Below, in pieces: positions 17,368-25,495 of a stretch of DNA of 64,000 nucleotides. Every line of letters begins with the position of its first letter. The stretch's first letter is position 1. The notes below the pieces were generated by a model, which was not told where the DNA came from, did not search any database, and saw only the letters and a program-made list of their open reading frames with translations. The stretch is from Haloprofundus halobius (lineage in GTDB: Archaea > Halobacteriota > Halobacteria > Halobacteriales > Haloferacaceae): NCBI RefSeq assembly GCF_020097835.1, contig NZ_CP083669.1:35407-99406 (forward strand), given 5' to 3'. The position numbers were made by a program, and so were the translations under genes.

Positions 17368-18039
17368 ATGTACGAAGTGTGCGGTGAGAAGGAACTCAAG
17401 GTCATCCTCGCCCTCGACCCAAGAGATTCCATCTCCGGCATCGCGCGGAAGATCGACGAGAACCGGGAGACGATTCGGCGCGTCGTGAATCGCCTCGAAG
17501 AGGCGGGATACGTCGTGTACGACGATGGACTCCATCTCGTCGATCAGACAATCCGAGACGCCAGTCTCGAGTTCCTGACGGCGGCAGCAGACACCTCGCC
17601 ACCGTCGATCTCGGAGGCGTACGTCCTCCCCCAATTCGCGGGGATGGAGTATGCTTATACCGGCATCGATGCAGTCTACGTCTGGACCCGCGGTGGCTAC
17701 CAGGTCGCTCGCGATCCGGGGGATTATCCGCTGTTCATCGCCGTCCACGAATCCGAACTCGACGCCTGGGCGGAGTTCTTCGATCGATTCGGAATCCCGA
17801 CTGCAGAGGATCGCCAGCCCGCTGACGACCTCAATAGTGCGATTCAGGTGGTACTCAAGCCGCGGCCACAGATCGAGGCCGAGATGGTCGACGGACGGCC
17901 CGTTATCTCCCTCCAAGAAACCGTAGCGTTCGCAAACGAGCACTACGCGCACTTCCAGTCAGCACTCGACATGCTCGGCCGCATGTACGACAGCGTCGAC
18001 ACTGACGCGAACTACCGTCCACCTAACGTAGAGTTCTGA
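17368..18039 (+). CDS. winged-helix protein, AbiEi-like layout
   Basis: 223 residues from ATG 17368; the upstream in-frame TTG at 17353 is less likely. Residues 10-60 are a winged helix (LKVILALDPRDSISGIARKI, ETIRRVVNRLEEAGYVV). The rest (AYTGIDAVYVWTRGGYQVA, IQVVLKPRPQIEAEMVDGRP) resembles the C-terminal part of AbiEi-type antitoxins and the regulator at 14148, and ends in a helix. It could be a transcriptional regulator or an orphan antitoxin. Confidence 0.6.
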   Translation: MYEVCGEKELKVILALDPRDSISGIARKIDENRETIRRVVNRLEEAGYVVYDDGLHLVDQTIRDASLEFLTAAADTSPPSISEAYVLPQFAGMEYAYTGIDAVYVWTRGGYQVARDPGDYPLFIAVHESELDAWAEFFDRFGIPTAEDRQPADDLNSAIQVVLKPRPQIEAEMVDGRPVISLQETVAFANEHYAHFQSALDMLGRMYDSVDTDANYRPPNVEF

Positions 18040-18082
18040 CAAGGAATTTCTTCGACCGGGAGTGGCCTAGCAGCTGTTTTTG

Positions 18083-18105
18083 TCGCCTTGAGAGAGCGGA
18101 GGCGA
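18083..18105 (+). promoter_or_regulatory. leader hairpin 7
   Basis: TCGCCT (18083-18088) pairs with AGGCGA (18100-18105) around TGAGAGAGCGG, preceded by TTTTT. It ends 5 bases before the ATG at 18111, so it may also control access to the start codon. Confidence 0.5.
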
Positions 18106-18110
18106 ACAAA

Positions 18111-18332
18111 ATGAGCGACTCATCGAATCTATCCGTCGAATCAGACGGTCTCACACCGGAACAGCGTCTCGAACCACCAAACACCCGACTCATCAACGCT
18201 GGTATCGCGACTATTCATAACATGGAGACACTCCGAGCCTGCGTCGCCTACGAGAACGCGAATCAGCAGCGCATCCAGATCCTCCGCCGACTTGAACAGC
18301 GGGCCAGCGAAATCCGCTCACAGGACGACTAA
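18111..18332 (+). CDS. small hypothetical protein
   Basis: 73 residues. It is helical, with TRLINAGIATIHNMETLRAC and QRIQILRRLEQRASEI. No known family. The hairpin directly before the start supports it as a real gene. Confidence 0.55.
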   Translation: MSDSSNLSVESDGLTPEQRLEPPNTRLINAGIATIHNMETLRACVAYENANQQRIQILRRLEQRASEIRSQDD

Positions 18333-18420
18333 CGGAACATTCCGGGATGTCTGTCGGAGCCTTAGTAGAAGAAGGATCGAATGATTGACCCACCGTATTA
18401 GGGAGTAGAATATTATAGAT

Positions 18421-18437
18421 CAGACTATTATAGTCTG
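18421..18437. promoter_or_regulatory. 17-bp palindrome overlapping the promoter
   Basis: CAGACTAT and ATAGTCTG flank a single central T, a perfect 8-bp-arm palindrome. The A/T core (TATTATAG) lies about 28 bases before the ATG at 18459, so the palindrome likely covers the TATA box and acts as an operator. Confidence 0.55.
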
Positions 18438-18458
18438 GTTCCTAACTTCGGAGCACAT

Positions 18459-19901
18459 ATGTATCTCCCGCCACGACCGGGAGGTATGGACCAGTTCGTC
18501 AATCGTATCGATGAACTCGATCGGTTGCAGACCCTCTATGAGAGTGGCACTGCAGAACTCGCAATCATCTATGGGCGCCGCCAGATCGGCAAGAGCGAAC
18601 TCGTCCGCCAATCGATTGCCGACCGCGACGATGCCGTGTACTATCAGGCAGTCCAAGGGACAGCGACGACACAGCTCAGGCGATTCGTCGAGGCAGCAGC
18701 GTCGACCTATCCCGACATCACGGCCGTCAAAGAGGAGTGGGAACCGCTCTTAACGTATCTCACCGACAGAGACGCCATCATCGTTATCGACGAATTCCCG
18801 TACCTCATCGAATCGAACGAGGGACTTCCCTCTGTCATTCAACATCTGTGGGATACAGCTGTCGACGAGAGTCAGGCGACGCTCGTACTCACAGGCTCTG
18901 CAATCGGCATGATCCATACCCACGTCCTCGACGGCGGTGCGCCACTCTACGGCCGGGTGTCCCAGACACCGAATGGCCGCCTCGAACTCACCCAGCTGCC
19001 GTTTCGCTCCATCCAAGAGTTCGTGCCGACGTACGATCCCGAAGAACGGGTGTTCGTCTATGGCGTCTTCGGCGGCACACCCCGATATCTCAGCCCGCTC
19101 GATCCATCACAGAGCCTCGGAGAGAACATCACGCGGCTGCTGTGCGACCCGGATGGCCCACTCCACGACGAGCCCGAAACCGTCCTCCAGATGGAGCTCA
19201 ACGAGGTGAACACGTATTTTTCGGTTCTGGAGTCGATGGCCAGCGGGAACCGCAGTCGAAACGAGATCGCCCAGGGAGCCGGCATCGAGAGCACCAACAC
19301 GTCGTACTACTTCGACCGGCTGGAAACCCTCCAGATCATCGAGAAACATCATCCGGCACTCGCCGATCCGGCGCGCAGCAAGCGGACTCGATACAAGATT
19401 CGAGATCCCGTATTCCGGTTTTACTTCCGGTATCTCTACGGCCGCGAGGGACAGTACGAACTCTACGGCGAGAACGCCTATGCAGATCTCATCGAACCGG
19501 AATTGCCCGACTTCGTCAGCGAAACGTTCGAATCGCTCTGTCACCAGGCAGTGCCGGCGCTCTATGCAGACTACCAGCTCACACAGGTGCCAAGCCAGTG
19601 GTGGTACAAGGGCCAGGAAGTAGATGTCGTCGCACCAACTGACGAGTCAACGCTGATCGCTGGCGAAGCGAAATTTACCAACACCCCCCTCGGCTATGAC
19701 GTGCTCGCGGACCTCGAAGACGACGTGGAGCAAATCGATTGGACACCCACCGGAGGTGGTGAGCCGACGTATGAATTCGCCTTGTTCAGCCGCTCTGGGT
19801 TCAAACGCTCCGTCGAGGAAGCTGCAGACGAGCGTGATGATCTCCGGCTATTCGATCTCTCCGATATCGTTGCCATTCTCGAGAGTGGACCCACCCATTA
19901 A
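18459..19901 (+). CDS. archaeal ATPase (AAA/STAND-like, ATPase_2 and DUF234 type)
   Basis: 480 residues from ATG 18459, placed by the promoter; a second in-frame ATG is at 18486. Walker A is YGRRQIGKSEL (about residues 38-48) and Walker B is IVIDEFPYLIE (about 108-118), with LVLTGSAIGM as sensor. The middle holds a winged helix (NEIAQGAGIESTNTSYYFDR). The C-terminal DUF234-like region (QWWYKGQEVDVVAPTDESTL, then AGEAKFT) has an E-x-D and E-x-K pattern of a PD-(D/E)XK fold. Such ATPases are abundant in archaea; their targets are mostly unknown. Confidence 0.85.
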   Translation: MYLPPRPGGMDQFVNRIDELDRLQTLYESGTAELAIIYGRRQIGKSELVRQSIADRDDAVYYQAVQGTATTQLRRFVEAAASTYPDITAVKEEWEPLLTYLTDRDAIIVIDEFPYLIESNEGLPSVIQHLWDTAVDESQATLVLTGSAIGMIHTHVLDGGAPLYGRVSQTPNGRLELTQLPFRSIQEFVPTYDPEERVFVYGVFGGTPRYLSPLDPSQSLGENITRLLCDPDGPLHDEPETVLQMELNEVNTYFSVLESMASGNRSRNEIAQGAGIESTNTSYYFDRLETLQIIEKHHPALADPARSKRTRYKIRDPVFRFYFRYLYGREGQYELYGENAYADLIEPELPDFVSETFESLCHQAVPALYADYQLTQVPSQWWYKGQEVDVVAPTDESTLIAGEAKFTNTPLGYDVLADLEDDVEQIDWTPTGGGEPTYEFALFSRSGFKRSVEEAADERDDLRLFDLSDIVAILESGPTH

Positions 19902-19933
19902 CGCCGGAGGGTAACAGCTGGGGATAGTTTTTC

Positions 19934-19955
19934 TCCCCCAAAGGGGTGCGGGGGA
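19934..19955 (+). promoter_or_regulatory. leader hairpin 8
   Basis: TCCCCC (19934-19939) pairs with GGGGGA (19950-19955) around AAAGGGGTGC, preceded by TTTTT, 27 bases before the ATG at 19983. Confidence 0.6.
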
Positions 19956-19982
19956 ATCAAACGTCCCCCAGAGGTGACCCAA

Positions 19983-20402
19983 ATGAAAGGCTCCAACAAG
20001 ACGTCAGCGTATCGAATAACGATCACTCTCGATAGCGCCGAGTTCCCCGTCGACGAGCAAGTCCGCAACGCGCTTCTCACCGAGTTCCGTTCACGAGTCG
20101 GCCATCTCGTCGAAGGGCTTCGTGGCATCGACGCTGAGCAAGATGACATCGACATCAGTACGGGCTACCGATATGCGCAAGTTCCGGCGACGTGCCCACT
20201 CTGTAGCGAGCCACTCAATCTCCAGAGCGTCCATCTCGATACAGAGAACGGAGCCCTGGCTAGCGCGGTGTGTTCGAGCGAGGAGTGTGACTGGAGCGGT
20301 GATGCAGTTTATCGAATCATTGACCTCGAGGGCAGCGAAAGCGACGCCTTCGAGAGTAGTGTACTGACCGGGGATATCGCGCCGGACTACCTCCCTTACT
20401 GA
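19983..20402 (+). CDS. small zinc-ribbon protein
   Basis: 139 residues from ATG 19983; a GTG three codons upstream is an alternative. The N-terminal half (SAYRITITLDSAEFPVDEQV) may be a small alpha/beta domain. CPLCSEP and CSSEECDWSG (residues about 70-105) form a zinc ribbon. The function is unknown. Confidence 0.6.
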   Translation: MKGSNKTSAYRITITLDSAEFPVDEQVRNALLTEFRSRVGHLVEGLRGIDAEQDDIDISTGYRYAQVPATCPLCSEPLNLQSVHLDTENGALASAVCSSEECDWSGDAVYRIIDLEGSESDAFESSVLTGDIAPDYLPY

Positions 20403-20468
20403 ACTGAGATCTGCGAGGTATCTCTGCTGAGCCGACAACGTAGCAGCCCCCACAGGGAACCAGCCCGA

Positions 20469-20510
20469 TTAACCAACAGAACTCATCCGGTAGCAACCGA
20501 TGTTGGTTAA
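20469..20510. promoter_or_regulatory. inverted repeat copy 2
   Basis: TTAACCAACA (20469-20478) and TGTTGGTTAA (20501-20510), perfect 10-base arms, 70 bases before the ATG at 20580. Confidence 0.7.
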
Positions 20511-20535
20511 CGGCTAGCCGCCGGGAGCCGTTTTT

Positions 20536-20559
20536 CTCCCCCAGGAGGGGCGCGGGGAG
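20536..20559 (+). promoter_or_regulatory. leader hairpin 9
   Basis: CTCCCC (20536-20541) pairs with GGGGAG (20554-20559) around CAGGAGGGGCGC. A second small hairpin, CGGCT/AGCCG followed by TTTTT, ends at 20535 directly before it, the same terminator-then-hairpin order as at 8715-8770. Confidence 0.6.
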
Positions 20560-20579
20560 AGTTCCCGCGTTGATTCATC

Positions 20580-21581
20580 ATGGCACTCACTGCGAGTACG
20601 ACCAGCAACGCAGCTAGCGAAATTGCAGCTGCTCGGCAGGCTGACCACGTGGCGTTCCTCCATCGAGTTCCGTTTGCTTTTGACGCTCTCGGACTCGGTT
20701 TTCTCACCGGATTTCGGGAGGACTGTACCTACCAACAGCAGCAGTTCAAAGCGTTAGAGTTGCCTGTCGGGATGCTCGATAACGATTTTCGAAATCCAGA
20801 CCTTGATCGGTACGTCGAGCGCTTTTTTGAGCACGAACCCCAGGTCGGGGTGATTGGTGATGCCTACGGAATCGACGAGGTGGACCCATACGTCGCTGCT
20901 GCTCGCGAGATCCAAGGAAGCTACCCAGAATCGGACCTCGTCATCGTCCCCAAATGCCGTGGCGCGATTCACGCGATCCCTGATGACCTCGTCGTCGGGT
21001 ACTCCCGGGGATACGCCGATCGGCTCGCTCACGAGTTCTCAGAGCCGAGCGATTGGCGTGGTCGTCGCGTCCACATACTTGGAGGGAGTCCGCCGAAACA
21101 ACTGGACGTCATTAAGCAGTTCACCCGTCCCACACTGACGGAGGATCCACCCGCAGATATCGTCGGCCTCGACTGGAATGGTCTTCACCGTGGCGCACAG
21201 TTCGGCGAGTTCTGGACAGCTAGCGGGTGGGACGACAGTGGTCGCGACGCCGAGCACATGACGATCCGAAAAACGGTCCGATGTAGTCTCGCGAAGGTTC
21301 GAGAATTCTGGCAGGCACGAGGCGTATGGCCCGAATCGACAACGAAGGAAGACAGCATCGAGTTCGAGTATCGCGGCCCGTCACCGAGTGATATCGAGAG
21401 TGCAGCGTGTACTGAGTGCGATGTGAACGTTTGGACGACTGAACGAGGTCCCTTCGTAGCAGAGTACGATACGGGAGAGATCTGTGGGTACTGTACCTAC
21501 GACTGCTACTTCACGCATCGGCATCAGAACCAGCTCGAAGAGCTAGCCGGCGAACAAAGCGTCTACTTCCCGCCAGCCTGA
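20580..21581 (+). CDS. TGT-like protein with C-terminal zinc site (DUF6610 type)
   Basis: 333 residues. Residues 20-200 follow a TIM-barrel pattern recalling tRNA-guanine transglycosylase: LPVGMLDNDFRNPDLDRYVE, PQVGVIGDAYGIDEVDPYVA, DLVIVPKCRGAIHAIPDDLV, RRVHILGGSPPKQLDVIKQF. A C-terminal cysteine cluster (CTECDVNVW, then CGYCTYDC) may bind zinc. I recall this as a DUF6610-type protein common on haloarchaeal plasmids. Base exchange or RNA modification is only a structural guess. It is preceded by both an inverted repeat and a leader hairpin. Confidence 0.7.
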   Translation: MALTASTTSNAASEIAAARQADHVAFLHRVPFAFDALGLGFLTGFREDCTYQQQQFKALELPVGMLDNDFRNPDLDRYVERFFEHEPQVGVIGDAYGIDEVDPYVAAAREIQGSYPESDLVIVPKCRGAIHAIPDDLVVGYSRGYADRLAHEFSEPSDWRGRRVHILGGSPPKQLDVIKQFTRPTLTEDPPADIVGLDWNGLHRGAQFGEFWTASGWDDSGRDAEHMTIRKTVRCSLAKVREFWQARGVWPESTTKEDSIEFEYRGPSPSDIESAACTECDVNVWTTERGPFVAEYDTGEICGYCTYDCYFTHRHQNQLEELAGEQSVYFPPA

Positions 21582-21598
21582 GCAGCGAGCTGTTTTTT

Positions 21599-21619
21599 GC
21601 GCCCCAAGGGGTGCGGCGC
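21599..21619 (+). promoter_or_regulatory. leader hairpin 10
   Basis: GCGCC (21599-21603) pairs with GGCGC (21615-21619) around CCAAGGGGTGC, preceded by TTTTTT, 44 bases before the ATG at 21663. Confidence 0.55.
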
Positions 21620-21662
21620 GATCTGAATCGGCACAGTTGCGATAATTCCAGTCCTGAAAACC

Positions 21663-22589
21663 ATGGCTACGAGTAGTGATTCGTCGGTCTCGTTCGAGAA
21701 GACCGACACCCGACACGACGAGATGCACAGTACCATCGAAGAGTGGATCGACGACCTCGTCGACCGCGTCGACGATGCACAAGCAAGTGAGGAGTTCCAG
21801 GAGTGGTTGGATGTCCAGAGTCGTTTCCACGACTATTCGCACCGAAATACGCTCCTGATCAAGCTCCAGCATCCAGAGGCAACGAAGGTCGCAGGCTACA
21901 ATACGTGGCGAAACGACTTCGATCGACACGTCCAGGAAGGCGAACAGGCCATCTGGATCTGGGCTCCGATCATCACCAAGCGATGTCCCGAGTGTGAGAA
22001 TTCGCCCAGCTACCACGAGAAAATCGGCTGTGAGTACAACGAGACGTCGGCGGATGAGTGGTCGAAAGGCCTTGTCGGGTTCAAACCAGCACCAGTCTTC
22101 GACGTCTCCCAAACCGACGGAGAACCGCTTCCCGAACTGGAGACTGCAGCGATGGGCGACGCCGACGACCTGGTGCCAGCGCTCAAAGGAGCAGCTGATG
22201 AACTCGGTGTGACGGTACGCATTGTCGATGCTGACGACTGGGACCATGGCGACGCGAAGGGAGTCTGTAAGTACCGGAGCCTACACGACCTCCAGCCAGT
22301 CGTCGAAGCGATAGCCCGATCGAATCAGGCAGATCTCGCTGTCACGTTGATTCACGAGTACGCCCACGCGTTGCTCCATTTCGGTATCGGGGATGAACCC
22401 GAACGGGCAAAACGAGAGGTCGAAGCAGAAGCCGTCGCGTACATTGTCGGTCGGTATTTCGGACTCGACACGAGCGGATCTGCGTTCTATCTCGCTGCGT
22501 GGCAAGGCGATGACCCGGAAGCGATTCAAGAGCGCCTCGGTCGAATCAGTTCCACTGCTCAGGAGATCATTGGGTCACTCGTGGAATAA
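21663..22589 (+). CDS. ArdC-like antirestriction / zinc metallopeptidase protein
   Basis: 308 residues. The N-terminal part (FQEWLDVQSRFHDYSHRNTL, KVAGYNTWRNDFDRHV, WIWAPI) is an ArdC-type ssDNA-binding domain, with an inserted CPEC/C pair. The C-terminal part has the metallopeptidase motif HEYAHALLHF (about residues 230-239) followed by EVEAEAVAYIVGRYFG, supplying the third ligand. ArdC-like proteins protect incoming plasmid DNA from restriction in bacteria. Here it would help a plasmid establish itself, which fits the presence of restriction systems nearby. Confidence 0.85.
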   Translation: MATSSDSSVSFEKTDTRHDEMHSTIEEWIDDLVDRVDDAQASEEFQEWLDVQSRFHDYSHRNTLLIKLQHPEATKVAGYNTWRNDFDRHVQEGEQAIWIWAPIITKRCPECENSPSYHEKIGCEYNETSADEWSKGLVGFKPAPVFDVSQTDGEPLPELETAAMGDADDLVPALKGAADELGVTVRIVDADDWDHGDAKGVCKYRSLHDLQPVVEAIARSNQADLAVTLIHEYAHALLHFGIGDEPERAKREVEAEAVAYIVGRYFGLDTSGSAFYLAAWQGDDPEAIQERLGRISSTAQEIIGSLVE

Positions 22590-22666
22590 CGATTCAGACA
22601 ACCTCTGGAACTCGTCACAGTCGAAACTAATCGAGTGAAGTCCGGGTGCGTTGAAAAACGGGTTTT

Positions 22667-22691
22667 CACGCCGTCGAAGGGCGACGGCGTG
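22667..22691 (+). promoter_or_regulatory. leader hairpin 11
   Basis: Perfect 10-bp stem CACGCCGTCG (22667-22676) with CGACGGCGTG (22682-22691), loop AAGGG, preceded by TTTT, 32 bases before the ATG at 22724. Confidence 0.65.
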
Positions 22692-22723
22692 CGCGAACTC
22701 GTCACGTCGATTCAGCCGAAATC

Positions 22724-23263
22724 ATGACCGAACGAACTGACGACGTCGAGACACGGAACAAAGATGAAACAGAACACGAAGAGCGGGTGTACTCTCCTGA
22801 TGGTGGGGTTGTAGCATCCACTCCTGCAGCTTCGCCACCTACTGAAGCTATTCAACAACCCACCATTGGCGAAGACCCGTCTCAGGAGGAACTCGAGCCT
22901 CGCACAAAGCGAGCTCGAACCGAAGAGATGGACGTCTCGCTACTCCAGAAGGGAGGAATCTACGAGGTGCAATCGGAGTCAGGGAACATCTACGAAGTCG
23001 ACATCGCGAGTAAGACGTGTACGTGTCCAGATTTCAAAAAGCGGAATCCAAGCGGTGGGTGTAAGCATCTACGGCGAGCCGATCTCGAAGTTCGAAGTGG
23101 GAACGTCCCTCGTCCTGATGGCCGTCTCCCGGAAACGACGGACGTGGTCGAACAGCTTTCAGCGGAAGTTCGTAAGCTGGAGCAAGAGATCGAAGAACGC
23201 GTGAAGGAACGGCAGAAACTCCAAACTACGGTGGGGGTTATCGAGGAGTTCTCGATTGAGTAG
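22724..23263 (+). CDS. SWIM zinc-finger protein with coiled coil
   Basis: 179 residues. The first 70 are disordered. Residues about 78-118 form a SWIM finger: YEVDIASKTCTCPDF then GGCKHLRR, giving CxC and CxH ligands. The last 45 residues (VVEQLSAEVRKLEQEIEERV) form a coiled coil. SWIM fingers bind DNA or proteins and often occur in recombination or mobile-element proteins. A DNA-binding or partner role is likely; no target is known. Confidence 0.8.
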   Translation: MTERTDDVETRNKDETEHEERVYSPDGGVVASTPAASPPTEAIQQPTIGEDPSQEELEPRTKRARTEEMDVSLLQKGGIYEVQSESGNIYEVDIASKTCTCPDFKKRNPSGGCKHLRRADLEVRSGNVPRPDGRLPETTDVVEQLSAEVRKLEQEIEERVKERQKLQTTVGVIEEFSIE

Positions 23264-23272
23264 ACGGGAGAA

Positions 23273-23314
23273 TTAACCAACAGTTCTAAGATATCGGCCC
23301 ACAACGTTGGTTAA
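23273..23314. promoter_or_regulatory. inverted repeat copy 3
   Basis: TTAACCAACA at 23273-23282 with GTTGGTTAA at 23306-23314. It ends 14 bases before the ATG at 23329. Confidence 0.65.
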
Positions 23315-23328
23315 TAGAGTCGTGACCT

Positions 23329-23652
23329 ATGTCCTATTCTCCACCAGATCCACCTCGAGAAGTCCCAGTAGACATCGCTTCGAAGCTTGATGAGCAATCC
23401 CCGGAGGTACTCCGACAAGTCGCTCGATTCGCCGAGGAGCTTGCTGACCATCGCGAGCGGGAGGCACGGCTAGCTGAAAACGAGGAGGATGAGGAGGTCG
23501 AAGAGCGACCAGAGGACCTTCCTGATGACGTTCCGGCGAAGGCGACGATCACAATCAAGGAGATCAACGACAACCGCTACTACTACTGGCAGTGGCGGGA
23601 AGGAGATTCGGTGACGTCGAAGTACAAAGGGCCGGTAAATCCCGACGAGTAG
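23329..23652 (+). CDS. small hypothetical protein with RYYYWQWREGD motif
   Basis: 107 residues. The N-terminus is a helix (PEVLRQVARFAEELADHRER), an acidic linker follows, and the C-terminus is a three-stranded unit (KATITIKEINDNRYYYWQWR) resembling DUF6788-like modules that recur in plasmid and phage proteins. The function is unknown. It is the last gene before the origin-like region. Confidence 0.6.
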   Translation: MSYSPPDPPREVPVDIASKLDEQSPEVLRQVARFAEELADHREREARLAENEEDEEVEERPEDLPDDVPAKATITIKEINDNRYYYWQWREGDSVTSKYKGPVNPDE

Positions 23653-23710
23653 ACGAGATTGAATGTAGCCTGAAGTTTGTTACAGCGCGATTCCTAGCGG
23701 AGCAGATGAC

Positions 23711-24210
23711 ACCCCCCAGAGTGTGAATGGGATCAGTTCACTCCCACACCCCTCGGTGTGAATGGGCTATCAACCGCCACTCTCTGACGAGACTTCACGC
23801 CGAGAGAAGGCAGAGCAACACGTGGATAGATTACGCCTCGTTTACCCCCACACCCCTCAGTGTGAATGGTCCACCACCTAGGGTACCGCGATTAAGAAGT
23901 CCTTAACAACAGAAGCCCTCACGCTGTAGGGAGAGTTCTCGCCTCAGCGACGAAGCTTCGGCTTCGGCACGAGGCCTCGCCTCTTAGAAAATGCTCACTT
24001 GGTGGATTGTTTAGACTACTGGATAATAAAGATAACTACAGCTGCGGTGCAGTAGCGGATCGGGTCAGCTACTGTAGCAGAACGTGTAAGCCGCTCTCCG
24101 TGCCGTAATAGGCTCTTCAGATGAACGAGACAGCTTCTACAGATCGAGTCCGGCTCTGTCTCTACAACCGTCGTAGCCTATGGGGGACCATTCACACCGA
24201 GGGGTGGGGG
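23711..24210. repeat. origin-like iterons and dyads, downstream side of orc1
   Basis: Three direct copies of a motif CACCCCYCRGWGTGTGAATGG begin near 23711, 23745 and 23847. A fourth copy, inverted, lies at 24186-24209. Between them are 10-bp palindromes (CGAAGCTTCG at 23951-23960, CGAGGCCTCG at 23970-23979), an A/T-rich stretch (about 23997-24035) that could unwind, and a 7-bp dyad CAGTAGC/GCTACTG (24050-24074). The same motif occurs on the other side of the adjacent orc1, the arrangement expected for a replication origin with initiator binding sites. No gene is convincing in 23653-24212. Confidence 0.75.
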
Positions 24211-24212
24211 TG

Positions 24213-25481
24213 TCACCATCCCATCAACGTCTGGAGTTCCGGTGTTGAGTTAATCAGTCCAGTTCGTGTACTCTCTACGTCTCCTTGGAGCGAATACGAC
24301 CTGAACTTCCCCTGATCTCCGCCTTCCTTCTTTTTCGATTCGAGAACTCCAGTCGTCACGTGCTTGTTCAGAAGTTCGAGCGCACGATTGTACCCCTTGG
24401 GCTCTACTTCGACATCCCGTGCTACTGTTTGGTAGACCTCGTGAATCTCTGACGTCCGGAACCATTCTTTCTCCGGGTTATTCCGGTCAAGACGTGTGAG
24501 AGCAAACAGGAGTAGCTTTCCCGACAACGGAGTCCCTTTCACCATCTCCATAAAGAGCTCAACTTCAACGAGTTCGTCAGCTTCGAAAACGTGCTCCGCT
24601 GTCACGACGTCGTCGCCTTCTTCATCAGCGATCTCGCCTGCATTCCGGAACAATCGGACTGCGCGTCGAGCGTCACCGTGTTCTTCAGCTGCGAGTTCAG
24701 CTGTTGTTGGAATCACCTCGTCATCGAGGACACCGTCGTAAAATGCGTCTCGTCGATTTTCGAGGATTGCGATAAGCTGATCTTCTTCGTACGGCGTGAA
24801 CGTTCGGTGTTCTGGCTGGAGAGTCGATTGAACCCGTGACTCGATTTCTCCTTTGAACTCGATGTCGTTCGAAATTCCGATTGTAACGACTGGGAAGTCA
24901 ACGTCGTCTTTTGACTGTGCCCGTGAAAGCGTGTAGAGTACTTCGTTGACTTCCCCATGCTTGTCGATCTCATCGATAATGACGACGAGACCGCCAGAGA
25001 ACTCCCTCTGAACAACGGGCCACAACTTCTGATCCCGATAATGTTCTGCTGAGAGGCCCTGATAGGGGACGTCGAGCGGGCTCTCTGCTTTCGCGTTCAC
25101 CTGCTCTGCGATCTTTCGGAAGGTGGAGGTATACGTAGAGATGGGATCCGGATTAATGTATGCAGTAACGATCGGGGACTCCGTTCCTTCAGTTGCTGCC
25201 TCGAGTCGCTCACAGACGTGTCTGGCAACTAGTGTCTTCCCCGTCCCGGTTTCACCCCACTCCAGGACGTTATCCGGGACGCTATTTGTCCGCATTTTCC
25301 GGAGATTCTTCGCCAAGAACGTGATGTGACCGTCCCGACCGACGATCCGATTGGCGTCAGGAACGTTATCGATCTCGAGCAACCACGGTTTCTCAAAAAT
25401 GTCCGACCCGTCTTCGCTATTTCCTTCATCGATATTTAAGATCTCGTCGACGGTTGTTTGCGTGGAATCGTTGTTTGTCAT
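24213..25481 (-). CDS. orc1: Orc1/Cdc6 replication initiator
   Basis: 422 residues from ATG 25481, chosen because a TATA box lies 28 bases upstream; the in-frame codons before it overlap the promoter. Walker A GETGTGKT (residues 76-83), Walker B VVIIDEIDK (D170, E171), sensor 1 around VVTIGISND, and sensor 2 with HGDARRAVRLFRNAG. The C-terminal winged helix follows from residue 290. It binds origin repeats and loads the helicase. Iterons lie on both sides of the gene, and one partial copy overlaps its promoter, so autoregulation is likely. Confidence 0.9.
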   Translation of the reverse strand: MTNNDSTQTTVDEILNIDEGNSEDGSDIFEKPWLLEIDNVPDANRIVGRDGHITFLAKNLRKMRTNSVPDNVLEWGETGTGKTLVARHVCERLEAATEGTESPIVTAYINPDPISTYTSTFRKIAEQVNAKAESPLDVPYQGLSAEHYRDQKLWPVVQREFSGGLVVIIDEIDKHGEVNEVLYTLSRAQSKDDVDFPVVTIGISNDIEFKGEIESRVQSTLQPEHRTFTPYEEDQLIAILENRRDAFYDGVLDDEVIPTTAELAAEEHGDARRAVRLFRNAGEIADEEGDDVVTAEHVFEADELVEVELFMEMVKGTPLSGKLLLFALTRLDRNNPEKEWFRTSEIHEVYQTVARDVEVEPKGYNRALELLNKHVTTGVLESKKKEGGDQGKFRSYSLQGDVESTRTGLINSTPELQTLMGW

Positions 25482-25495
25482 GGACGGACCAATTC

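Noticed and set aside
18737..19642. Long plus-strand open frame (301 codons) in another frame
   Set aside because: It lies inside the ATPase gene, is very basic with many Arg, and has no motifs.
6679..22691. Leader hairpins as intrinsic terminators
   Set aside because: The T-tract comes before the hairpin rather than after it on the transcribed strand, and each hairpin is adjacent to a downstream start codon. A T-tract acting as archaeal terminator for the upstream gene is still possible.
23711..24210. Short spaced repeats as a CRISPR array
   Set aside because: Spacing is irregular, copies are inverted as well as direct, and they flank orc1; origin iterons fit better.
24121..24315. 64-codon plus-strand frame
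   Set aside because: It runs through an iteron and into the end of orc1 on the other strand and has no supporting context.
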